Positions 11,376-19,269 of a stretch of 64,000 bases of DNA are shown here, one piece after another. Below the pieces are notes generated by a model. It worked only from the letters and a program-made list of their open reading frames with translations, did no database searches and was not told where the DNA came from. This DNA comes from M0108 sp044228695 (lineage in GTDB: Bacteria; Pseudomonadota; Gammaproteobacteria; Chromatiales; Chromatiaceae): assembly GCA_044228695.1 (NCBI GenBank), contig JBGAUK010000009.1, forward strand, positions 1-64,000, read 5' to 3'. The number at the start of each line of letters is the position of its first letter. The stretch's first letter is position 1. The translations under genes and the position numbers were made by a program.

Positions 11376-12278
11376 TCACCCTCGGGCGCGGGTCATGCAC
11401 ACCCGGTTGCGGCCCTGCCGCTTGGCCTCGAAGAGTTGGAGATCGGCCGCCTCGATGAGACCGGAGGGCGAGGTCTCCGGCGTTGGTTGGCGGAGGGCGG
11501 CACCGATGCTGATGGTTACCCAGGGGGAAATCGGCGAGTCACCATGGGGTATCTGGAGCGCCTCGACAGCGGCCCGGATCTTCTCGGTCACTGCCGCCAG
11601 GGCATTGGCATCCAGGTCACTGAAGAGGCAGACAAACTCCTCCCCGCCATAGCGGGCCACGAAATCGCCTCCGCGCTTGAGTGCCGCGGTCAAGGCGTCG
11701 GCAACCGCGCGCAGGCAGTCATCACCGCTGAGGTGGCCGTGAGCGTCGTTGTATTGCTTGAAGAGATCCACATCGATCATGGCCGCCCCTAGCTGATCAC
11801 CGGAGCGGATCGAACGTCGCCATTCCTCATCGAGTCGCGCATCGAAGGCCCGGCGGTTGGGTATGCCGGTCAAGCCATCGACGTGGGACAGGCGTTCGAG
11901 GATGTCCCGCTGATGCTTGAGTTCCAGATGGCTTTTGACGCGCACCCGGACGATGGGCTCCTTGAAAGGCTTGGTGATGTAATCCACCGCGCCCAATCCC
12001 AAACCTCGGGTCTCGTCCTCTACATCCGCCAGGGCGGTAATGAAGATGACCGGTATTGCTCGGAGGAGCGGGTCCGCCTTGAGCGCAGCGCAGACCTGAT
12101 AGCCGTCCATGTCGGGCATCATGACGTCCAGCAAAATCAGATCCGGGGCACAGGTCTCCGCCAGTTTCAGGGCCTGGCGCCCGTTAGTGGCGGCGGAAAT
12201 CTCATGGCCGTCATCAACCAGCATCCTGCTCAAGACCCGGATGTTGTCAGGCACGTCATCTACGATCAAGATGCGCAT
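11376..12278 (-). CDS. Response regulator with GGDEF output (diguanylate cyclase)
   Basis: A two-domain protein of 300 residues. The REC domain (1-120) has ILIVDDVPDN, the phospho-Asp in LILLDVMMPDMDG, Thr in VIFITA and Lys in ITKPF, so it should be phosphorylated. The GGDEF domain (~130-295) carries GGEEF and an RGGD inhibitory site exactly five residues before it, so it should make c-di-GMP under product feedback. It is transcribed divergently from the CHASE-PocR kinase operon across 160 bases, which makes that operon a candidate partner. No partner kinase is fused or on the same strand next to it. Confidence 0.9.
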   Translation of the reverse strand: MRILIVDDVPDNIRVLSRMLVDDGHEISAATNGRQALKLAETCAPDLILLDVMMPDMDGYQVCAALKADPLLRAIPVIFITALADVEDETRGLGLGAVDYITKPFKEPIVRVRVKSHLELKHQRDILERLSHVDGLTGIPNRRAFDARLDEEWRRSIRSGDQLGAAMIDVDLFKQYNDAHGHLSGDDCLRAVADALTAALKRGGDFVARYGGEEFVCLFSDLDANALAAVTEKIRAAVEALQIPHGDSPISPWVTISIGAALRQPTPETSPSGLIEAADLQLFEAKRQGRNRVCMTRARG

Positions 12279-12438
12279 GACATGCCCCTAATGGGTGTTA
12301 CCGCATGGTTCATGGCCTTCTCCCTAACTACTACTTGAGTTATACCTATTAGGGCAATGATGCCGCATTTCGCGAAAATCTTCCCGACTCGTGAGTCCCC
12401 GACCCATCCCCCCGCCTCAAACCTCAGGTAGCCGGACG
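12279..12438. promoter_or_regulatory. Shared divergent promoter region
   Basis: This 160-base gap separates the REC-GGDEF gene (minus) from the kinase operon (plus). It is AT-richer than its surroundings around 12330-12360. GTATAACT read on the minus strand (near 12337-12344) could be a -10 element, but no convincing -35 is seen. GGAGAAGG, read on the minus strand near 12320, is purine-rich. Only the divergent layout gives real support. Confidence 0.35.
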
Positions 12439-15400
12439 ATGTTGTCCTTTAAAGACCCCTCGCGCCAGGCGCGCCCTCTGTTCCAGGCCCTACCCGGCGT
12501 GATACTGGCCGGCGGCCTGGCATTGACCTGGCTGCTGGGGGCACAACTGGCTGGCCACGAGCGCGCTTTGGAACGGGCGGAATTTGAACTCCGCGTCACC
12601 GAGATCGTCAGTAGTCTCCAGCGACGGATGCTCGCCAACGCCCAGATTCTACATGGGGTGGCCGGACTTTTCGCCAGCGGCGGCGCGGTCACCCGCGATG
12701 AATTTCACCGCTATGTGGAGGCGCTGCGGCTCCCCGAGTCCTTTTCTGGTATCCAGGGGATCGGCTACGCGACCCTGGTGCAGACCGCCGAGAAGGCGCG
12801 CCACCTGGCCTTCATGCGCGCCCAGGGCCTCCCCGACTACGACATCCACCCGCCCGGGGACCGGGAGGCCTACTCGGCGGTTATTTTCGTCGAGCCCTTT
12901 GACTGGCGGAACCAGCGCGCCATCGGCTTCGACTTGTTGACCGACCCGGTGCGCGCCGCCGCCGCGGCCAGCGCCCGAGATGAAAACCAGGTGGCCCTGT
13001 CCGATCCGGTGACCCTGAAACAGGAAACCGACCAGGACGTCCAGGCCGGGGTCCTGATCCTTCTACCGGACTATCGCCCCGATCTCCCGCTGGATACCCC
13101 CGAGCAACGGCGGCTAGCCCTACGGGGCTGGATCTACGCGGCCATCCGCGTACAGGACCTGATGGACGCCTATCTGGGGGGCGAATATCCCGAATTATCG
13201 CGGCGGCTCGCCATCGAAATACACGCGGGGGACTCCCAGAGTCCCGATACGCTGCTTTTCAGTTCCAACCCGGAGCCGGCCACCAGGCACTATCAACTTG
13301 TTGGCGAACGCTGGATGACCTTTGGGGGCAATGAATGGAACATCCGGATTGCGGCCTTGCCAGACTACCTGAGCTTCGAACGCGACGGCGATCACAGCCG
13401 CACGGTCATGGCTGCCGGCGTACTCCTGACCCTCGCCCTCGCCGGGACCGTCTTTGTCATGGTCCGCAACCACCTGCGGGTCACCGCGGCCCTGGCGGCC
13501 GCCGATCGCTCCAATCTGGCCCTGGCCGAGCGCACCCGCGAACTGGCGGCCAGCGAGGGACGCGTGCAGGCCAAGTTGGAGGCGCTTCTATCACCGGAAG
13601 GGGACCTGGAGACCCTGGATCTGGCCGACATCATCGACTGCCGTGAGCTGCAGAGCATCATGGAGAATTTCTTCCGGCTCACCAACCTCGCGGTGGCCCT
13701 GCTGGACCTGAAGGGTCGGGTGCTGGTGGCCACCGGTTGGCAGGATATCTGTACCCAGTTCCATCGCGTCCACCCTGACACCGCCCATAACTGTCTGGAG
13801 AGCGACACCCAACTCTCGCAGGGTGTCGAGGCGGGCAGCTTCCGTGCCTATCGCTGCAAGAACGGCATGCTGGATGTCGCCACCCCGATCATGATCGGTG
13901 GCAGGCATGTCGGCAATCTGTTCCTTGGCCAGTTTTTCTTCGAGGACGAGCCGCTGGAGCGGGAGGCGTTCAGGGCTCAGGCCCGTCGCTACGGTTTCGA
14001 CGAGGCGGCCTACCTCGCTGCCTATGACCGGGTACCGCGCTGGAGCCGCGAAAAGGTGAGTCTGGTGATGCATTTTTATATGCAGTTCGCACAGATGATC
14101 TCGCGCCTGAGTCACGGCAACCTTCAGTTGGCGCGAGCACTGACCGAAGTGCAACGCGGACAAGAGGCCCTGGTCGCTGCCAAAGAGAAGGCCGAGGCGG
14201 CCAACCGGGCCAAATCCATCTTTCTGGCCAACATGAGCCATGAAATCCGCACCCCCCTGAATGCGGTCCTTGGCTTCGCCCAGGTACTGGCCCGGGACAC
14301 GGGTCTGAACGCCGCCCAGCGCGAGAGCCTGGTCACGATCCAGCGCGGCGGCGAGCACCTCCTGGCCCTCATCAACGACATCCTCGACATGGCCAAGATC
14401 GATGCCGGTCGCATGACTAGCCAGGTGGCGCCCTTCGACCTCCCGCAACTGATCGCCGAGATCGAGGCCTTCTTCCGCCAGGCCGCGCGCGACCGCGGGC
14501 TGAACCTGTTCGTCGAACCAGGCCCGATCCCCCGCTATGTGGTCGGCGACAAGCAGCGTCTCCGCCAGGTTCTGATCAACCTGATGGGCAATGCCATCAA
14601 GTTCACCCGGGTCGGGGGCGTGACGCTGCGGGTCGCCCGAGTCACCGGGGAGGATATTCGCTTCAGCGTCGAGGACACCGGCCTGGGGATAGCCCCGGAG
14701 GAACGGGATCGGCTCTTCAAACCCTTCAGTCAGACCACCACGGGCCACCAGGTCGGAGAAGGGACCGGCCTGGGTCTGGCCCTCTGCACCCAATACCTGC
14801 GGCTCATGGGCGGGGAGATAAGCCTGGACAGCACGCCGGGCCAGGGAAGTTGCTTTTCCTTCAGACTCCGGCTGCCGCCGACGGACGCCGAGGCCCCGGC
14901 CGATGCCCAGGAACAGACTTCCGTGGTTGGCCTGGAGCCTGGCCAGCCAGTCCGCCGGGTCCTCATCGTCGATGACCTGGCGGACAACCGGGAACCGCTG
15001 CGGGCCCTGCTGGCGTCCCTCGATCCGGAATCCACCCTGCTGGAATTCCGCGAGGCGGCCGACGGCGGTGAGGCTGTGGCGCTCTGGGAGACCTGGAGGC
15101 CCAACGTCATCTTTATGGACATGCGGATGCCGGGGCTGTCGGGCGAGGAGGCCACCCGCGAGATCCGGGCCCTAGAGGCGGATCGTCCCGACAGGTTGCG
15201 AACGGTCATCGTGGCGCTCACCGCCAATGCTTTCAATGACAGCCGCGATCAGTTCCTGGCTAACGGCTGCGACGAGTTTCTTGGTAAGCCGTTCCGGGCG
15301 GAGGACCTGTTCGCCCTCCTGGAACACCATGCCGGTCTCCGCTTTATCCGGGCCGGGGCAGAGCCGGCAACCCCGGTGCCCTTAGCGCCGGAAGAACTGA

Positions 15401-15690
15401 CGGCGCGCCTGGCCGCCCTTCCCCAGGCATGGCGCTCCGCCCTAAAGGATGCGGTGGTATTGGGTGATTTCGGTCGGATCACCAAGCTCATCGAGCCCTG
15501 CGATGAGCGCGACCCCGCGCTGGGCAAGCGGTTGGCGCAGTGGGCCTACCACTATGATCTCGAGGCCTTTTCACGCGCCCTGTCGGGTCTCGAGAGGCCG
15601 CCGCTAGCGAGCGGGGAGGGCGTGCTTGAGCAAGTTCCCGGAGCCGCTGGATTTGGCCCGCGCTCAGGCACCGCAGAGGGGCGCGATTGA
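12439..15690 (+). CDS. CHASE-PocR hybrid histidine kinase
   Basis: About 1083 residues. A membrane segment near residues 15-37, then a periplasmic CHASE domain (~65-310, with FSGIQGIGYA and VEPFDWRNQRAIG), a second membrane segment (~323-345), a PocR-type cytosolic sensor (~394-545, with ATGWQDICTQFHRVHP and a conserved Cys in AYRCKNGM), HisKA (FLANMSHEIRTPLNAV), HATPase (NAIKF, DTGLGI, GTGLGLALC), REC (VLIVDDLADN, FMDMRMP, LGKPF) and a ~70-residue helical tail. All catalytic residues look intact. ATG 12439 has an AGG ten bases upstream and is preferred to GTG 12391. It heads a plus-strand operon with a binding protein gene two bases after its stop. CHASE domains sense small extracellular ligands; PocR binds small organic molecules in known cases. 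Confidence 0.87.
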   Translation: MLSFKDPSRQARPLFQALPGVILAGGLALTWLLGAQLAGHERALERAEFELRVTEIVSSLQRRMLANAQILHGVAGLFASGGAVTRDEFHRYVEALRLPESFSGIQGIGYATLVQTAEKARHLAFMRAQGLPDYDIHPPGDREAYSAVIFVEPFDWRNQRAIGFDLLTDPVRAAAAASARDENQVALSDPVTLKQETDQDVQAGVLILLPDYRPDLPLDTPEQRRLALRGWIYAAIRVQDLMDAYLGGEYPELSRRLAIEIHAGDSQSPDTLLFSSNPEPATRHYQLVGERWMTFGGNEWNIRIAALPDYLSFERDGDHSRTVMAAGVLLTLALAGTVFVMVRNHLRVTAALAAADRSNLALAERTRELAASEGRVQAKLEALLSPEGDLETLDLADIIDCRELQSIMENFFRLTNLAVALLDLKGRVLVATGWQDICTQFHRVHPDTAHNCLESDTQLSQGVEAGSFRAYRCKNGMLDVATPIMIGGRHVGNLFLGQFFFEDEPLEREAFRAQARRYGFDEAAYLAAYDRVPRWSREKVSLVMHFYMQFAQMISRLSHGNLQLARALTEVQRGQEALVAAKEKAEAANRAKSIFLANMSHEIRTPLNAVLGFAQVLARDTGLNAAQRESLVTIQRGGEHLLALINDILDMAKIDAGRMTSQVAPFDLPQLIAEIEAFFRQAARDRGLNLFVEPGPIPRYVVGDKQRLRQVLINLMGNAIKFTRVGGVTLRVARVTGEDIRFSVEDTGLGIAPEERDRLFKPFSQTTTGHQVGEGTGLGLALCTQYLRLMGGEISLDSTPGQGSCFSFRLRLPPTDAEAPADAQEQTSVVGLEPGQPVRRVLIVDDLADNREPLRALLASLDPESTLLEFREAADGGEAVALWETWRPNVIFMDMRMPGLSGEEATREIRALEADRPDRLRTVIVALTANAFNDSRDQFLANGCDEFLGKPFRAEDLFALLEHHAGLRFIRAGAEPATPVPLAPEELTARLAALPQAWRSALKDAVVLGDFGRITKLIEPCDERDPALGKRLAQWAYHYDLEAFSRALSGLERPPLASGEGVLEQVPGAAGFGPRSGTAEGRD

Positions 15691-15691
15691 C

Positions 15692-16798
15692 ATGCCGGAG
15701 AAACCCATGAACAAGGTCCTCGTAGTGGCGGTGTCACTGGTCATCCTCGTGGCCGCCGGGCTCGGGTGGTGGCGGTGGCGCCTGCTATCACCCATCCCGG
15801 TGGGGATGGTCGCCTGGCTCGCCTCCGGTGCCGTGGTCGGTTCCAGCGAGATGAACGCCGGGGACCTCTTTCTGGAGGAGCGGCCCCGCAGCCGCATCCG
15901 GGTGGTACCCCTGGACGACGAGTGGAAGCCGGAGCGCTCGGTCCCCGTCATCCAGGCGGCCCTGGCCCAGGGGGTACGGTTTTTTATCGCCACCCACCCC
16001 TCCCACTGCGCGGTCGCCAGCCTGTCCCTGTTCGCGGGTCCGGGGGCGCTCCTCATCGACGCGGCCGCGACCAGTCCGGTCTTGTCCGGCAAGGATGACT
16101 TCCTGTTGCGCATCATCCCCGACGCCGTGCGGGAGCAGGCTGCCATTGCCGGCCGGGTAAACCAGTTGCCGGGCCAGCGCATCCTGGTGTTGCAGGACAC
16201 CGGCAATCTGGCCTACACAGCCCCGGCCTTCGCGGCCTTCTCCGCCGAACTCGCGGCCCTGGGCCCCTGGCACATCGAGCATCGCCAGCTGCGGGTAGCT
16301 GAATTCAAACCCGATGACTACCGGTCGCTCATGGCGGAGCCTTACGATGCGCTCTACATCCTGGCGGGCAGCTTCCAGACCGCTGTCGGCAATATCGCCC
16401 AGCTCTTCAATTATCTGCATCCCGAGGCGCCCATCCTGCTCACCCCCTGGGCGCGCTCGCCGGCCATTCTGGAGACCGCCGGCGATGCCATCCACCACAT
16501 TATCCTGCCCAGCGTCTATCCCTCCCGGCACCAGGATGCGGCGATCGAGGATTATTTCCGTCGCTATCGCGCCCGTTTTGACTATGAGGCCCACGCCATG
16601 GCCATCGGCGTGCGCCAGGCTCTCGAATTACTGGATGCCGCTTTCGCCCAGGGGTATGACACCCCCGAGGAGGTCAAGGCCTATCTGCTGTCCGTGCCGG
16701 TCCACCAGACCAGTCTGGGCCCCATCGCCTTCGACGGCAGCGGGGATGTCGGCGGTCACTTTTTCTTCCTGACCGAGCTGGAGCAGGAACTCCAATGA
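15692..16798 (+). CDS. Membrane-anchored type I periplasmic binding protein (LivJ-like), sensory
   Basis: About 368 residues. A hydrophobic N-terminal segment (MNKVLVVAVSLVILVAAGL) is followed by a type I periplasmic binding fold: GMVAWLASGAVVGSSEMNA at the start, FFIATHPSHCAVASLSLFA, ILVLQDTGNLAYT and YDALYILAGSFQTAVGNIA. No lipobox or transporter genes are near. The start at 15692 has GAGGGG eleven bases upstream; a longer frame from 15626 overlaps the kinase. It ends in an ATGA overlap with the next kinase. Being held between two kinases suggests it presents a ligand to a kinase sensor, as LuxP and TorT do, and not to an ABC permease. The ligand is unknown. Confidence 0.82.
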   Translation: MPEKPMNKVLVVAVSLVILVAAGLGWWRWRLLSPIPVGMVAWLASGAVVGSSEMNAGDLFLEERPRSRIRVVPLDDEWKPERSVPVIQAALAQGVRFFIATHPSHCAVASLSLFAGPGALLIDAAATSPVLSGKDDFLLRIIPDAVREQAAIAGRVNQLPGQRILVLQDTGNLAYTAPAFAAFSAELAALGPWHIEHRQLRVAEFKPDDYRSLMAEPYDALYILAGSFQTAVGNIAQLFNYLHPEAPILLTPWARSPAILETAGDAIHHIILPSVYPSRHQDAAIEDYFRRYRARFDYEAHAMAIGVRQALELLDAAFAQGYDTPEEVKAYLLSVPVHQTSLGPIAFDGSGDVGGHFFFLTELEQELQ

Positions 16799-19269
16799 GG
16801 ACCTGGCGCCGCACCACCTTTTGGCGCTACCACCTCGTGCTGGAGGTCTCGGCCCTGATCCTGACGTCCCTGATCCTCTTCGTGGCCCTCTGGATCGCCC
16901 TCGCCGAGCTGAACCGGAGCTACCTGGACCTGCGCATGGCCGAGGCCGGCAAGGTCGATGTCTTTCTGGAACGTGAACTGGAGGGTGCCCGCGCCAGCCT
17001 GGCTCTGTTCGCGGGCATGCCCGAGGCGGAGCTGTCGCCAACCCTGCTGGGTTTCTTTCCCGGCCTGTCGGATATTTATGTTCTGGACGAGGGCTTGCGC
17101 GTGGAGCGGATCCACAAGGCCGTGCCGAATAGCAAGGTGTTCCGGGGCTTCTCCTTTTCCGGGGGCAAGCTGGGCGGCTATCTGCGGTCCCCGGGGGAAG
17201 GCAACCAGGCCTCCGAAATCATGCGGGGTCACGAGGACGATGCCCCCAGCGTCTATTTTGCCATCCGCGCGGGTGGCCGCCTCTACCTGGGGCGTCTGAA
17301 CCTGGGCTTTGTCCAGAACTTCCTGACCCAGTTCACCCGCTTTTCCGGGACCCCCGTCATGCTGGTCGCGAGCGACGGCTTCGTCATGCTCTCCGGCGCC
17401 CCCGAACTGCCGCTCCCCGCCTTCGACCTCAAGAAGTGGGTGGGGTCGCCCTCCGCCAGCGCGACCCTGACCGCCGGAGACCGGCGCTGGATACCCATGA
17501 TCTCCGGGACCAGCTCCATCGGCGCCCGGATCCTCGTCCTGATTCCCACGGAGTTGCTGGATAGCCAACGTAGCACCCTACTGGCCTTCCTCCTCGCCTT
17601 CATGGCCGGCTGGACCCTCCTGGTGGTCATCAAGAATCGCCGACTCAACCGCTTGATGATGCAACCCCTGGCTGCCTTTGCCGAGAAGATGCGGGATCTG
17701 GAAATTGGCCGCTTGCCCGCGGTGGACGACGGCGACGAGCGATTCGAGGAGTTGGCCAGCATCCAAACCCGCTTCCAGGCCATGGCCATGGCCATCGCCC
17801 AGCGGGAAGAGTCCCTGGCGGCGGCGACTGCGCGTGCCACGGACCTGGCGCGGCAAGCCCAGGCGGCCAACCGCGCCAAATCGGTCTTTCTGGCCAAGAT
17901 GAGCCACGAGATCCGCACCCCCCTGAACGCCATTCTCGGCTTCGCCCAGGTACTGAAACGGGACCCGGATCTGCGGGCCGACCAGCGGGACAGTCTCGCC
18001 ATCATCCTGCGCGGGGGCGAGCACCTCCTGACCCTCATCAACAACGTCCTCGACCTGGCCAAGATCGAGGCGGGCCGGGAGACCCTCCAGACGGCACCCT
18101 TCGATCCCCTCGCCCTGCTCATGGAGACAGAGGCGATTTTCCAGCAAGGCGCCCGGGACCGGGGGCTGAACCTGGTTATCCAGACCGTGGGGCTGCCACC
18201 GCAGGTGAAGGGCGATCAAATGAAGCTCCGCCAGGTCCTGATCAACCTGATCGGCAACGCCATCAAATTTACCGACAGCGGCAGCGTCACCCTGCGGGCC
18301 GAGGCGGTGGATGCTGGCGCCGGCATGCGGTTCAGCGTCCTCGATACCGGGGGCGGGATTGCGCCGGCGGAGATGGCGCGGATTTTCGAGCCCTTCCATC
18401 AGGCGGAAGGCAACAGTGGCCAGGAAGGGACCGGTCTCGGCCTGGCCCTGAGTCGCCGGTATGTCCGGCTCATGGGGGGAGACCTGGCGGTAACCAGCGA
18501 GCCAGGACGGGGGAGCTGCTTTTTCTTCACCCTGCCCCTCGGCGCCCTGGACCCCAGTGAGCCGTCCTCCTCCCCAAGTGAACCCCCGATTATTGGCCTG
18601 GCGCCGGGTCAGCCCGTCTGCCGGGTCCTCCTCGTGGATGACCTGCCAGATAATCGGGAGCCCCTCCGAGCGCTGCTGGCGGCGTTGAATCCTCATCCAC
18701 CGGTGCTGGAATTCCGGGAGGCGGCCAATGGCCGGCAGGCCGTGGCCTTGTGGGAGCAATGGCAGCCGCACCTCATCTTCATGGACATGCGGATGCCGGT
18801 ACTGTCGGGCGAGGAGGCGACCCGGCGGATCAAGGCCATGATGGCGGCCCGTCCCGACGCGGTCCGGACGGTCATCGTGGCCCTCACCGCCAGCGCCTTC
18901 GACGAGGACCGCGCCAGGTTTCTGGCCGAGGGCTGTGACGACTTCGCCCGCAAGCCCTTCCGAGCCGAGGGGTTGTTCGCCATCCTGGAAAACCGGGTTG
19001 GCTTGCGGTTCCTCCGGGGCGAGGGCGTGACGCCCCCCGCGCCCCCCCTGTCACCGGGGGCCATGGTCGCTCGGCTGGCCGCACTCCCCGACGCCTGGCG
19101 CGCCGAGTTGCGGTCGGCGGTGGCACTGGGTGACTTCAATCGTATCTCCACCGCCCTGGACCGGCTTCGGGACCGTGACGCCGCGCTCCACGAGGTCTTG
19201 GCCCAGTGGGCCTACGACTTCGACCTGGAAGCCTTCGCTTCACTGCTCGGCCAAGAGCCAGCCCCATGA
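16795..19269 (+). CDS. Cache-type hybrid histidine kinase
   Basis: 824 residues. Membrane segment (~15-37), a periplasmic Cache-like sensor (~38-255), second membrane segment (~260-280), a HAMP-like linker (~282-335), HisKA with FLAKMSHEIRTPLNAILGFA (His near residue 371), HATPase (NAIKF, DTGGGI, GTGLGLALS), REC (VLLVDDLPDN, FMDMRMPVLSGEE, ARKPF) and a ~70-residue helical tail ending in WAYDFDLEAF. The tail and the REC domain closely match those of the flanking kinases. It starts inside the binding-protein stop (ATGA) and its own stop overlaps the next start, so four genes are translationally coupled or nearly so. It is the likely catalytic partner for the binding protein and for the next, ATPase-less protein. 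Confidence 0.87.
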   Translation: MRTWRRTTFWRYHLVLEVSALILTSLILFVALWIALAELNRSYLDLRMAEAGKVDVFLERELEGARASLALFAGMPEAELSPTLLGFFPGLSDIYVLDEGLRVERIHKAVPNSKVFRGFSFSGGKLGGYLRSPGEGNQASEIMRGHEDDAPSVYFAIRAGGRLYLGRLNLGFVQNFLTQFTRFSGTPVMLVASDGFVMLSGAPELPLPAFDLKKWVGSPSASATLTAGDRRWIPMISGTSSIGARILVLIPTELLDSQRSTLLAFLLAFMAGWTLLVVIKNRRLNRLMMQPLAAFAEKMRDLEIGRLPAVDDGDERFEELASIQTRFQAMAMAIAQREESLAAATARATDLARQAQAANRAKSVFLAKMSHEIRTPLNAILGFAQVLKRDPDLRADQRDSLAIILRGGEHLLTLINNVLDLAKIEAGRETLQTAPFDPLALLMETEAIFQQGARDRGLNLVIQTVGLPPQVKGDQMKLRQVLINLIGNAIKFTDSGSVTLRAEAVDAGAGMRFSVLDTGGGIAPAEMARIFEPFHQAEGNSGQEGTGLGLALSRRYVRLMGGDLAVTSEPGRGSCFFFTLPLGALDPSEPSSSPSEPPIIGLAPGQPVCRVLLVDDLPDNREPLRALLAALNPHPPVLEFREAANGRQAVALWEQWQPHLIFMDMRMPVLSGEEATRRIKAMMAARPDAVRTVIVALTASAFDEDRARFLAEGCDDFARKPFRAEGLFAILENRVGLRFLRGEGVTPPAPPLSPGAMVARLAALPDAWRAELRSAVALGDFNRISTALDRLRDRDAALHEVLAQWAYDFDLEAFASLLGQEPAP

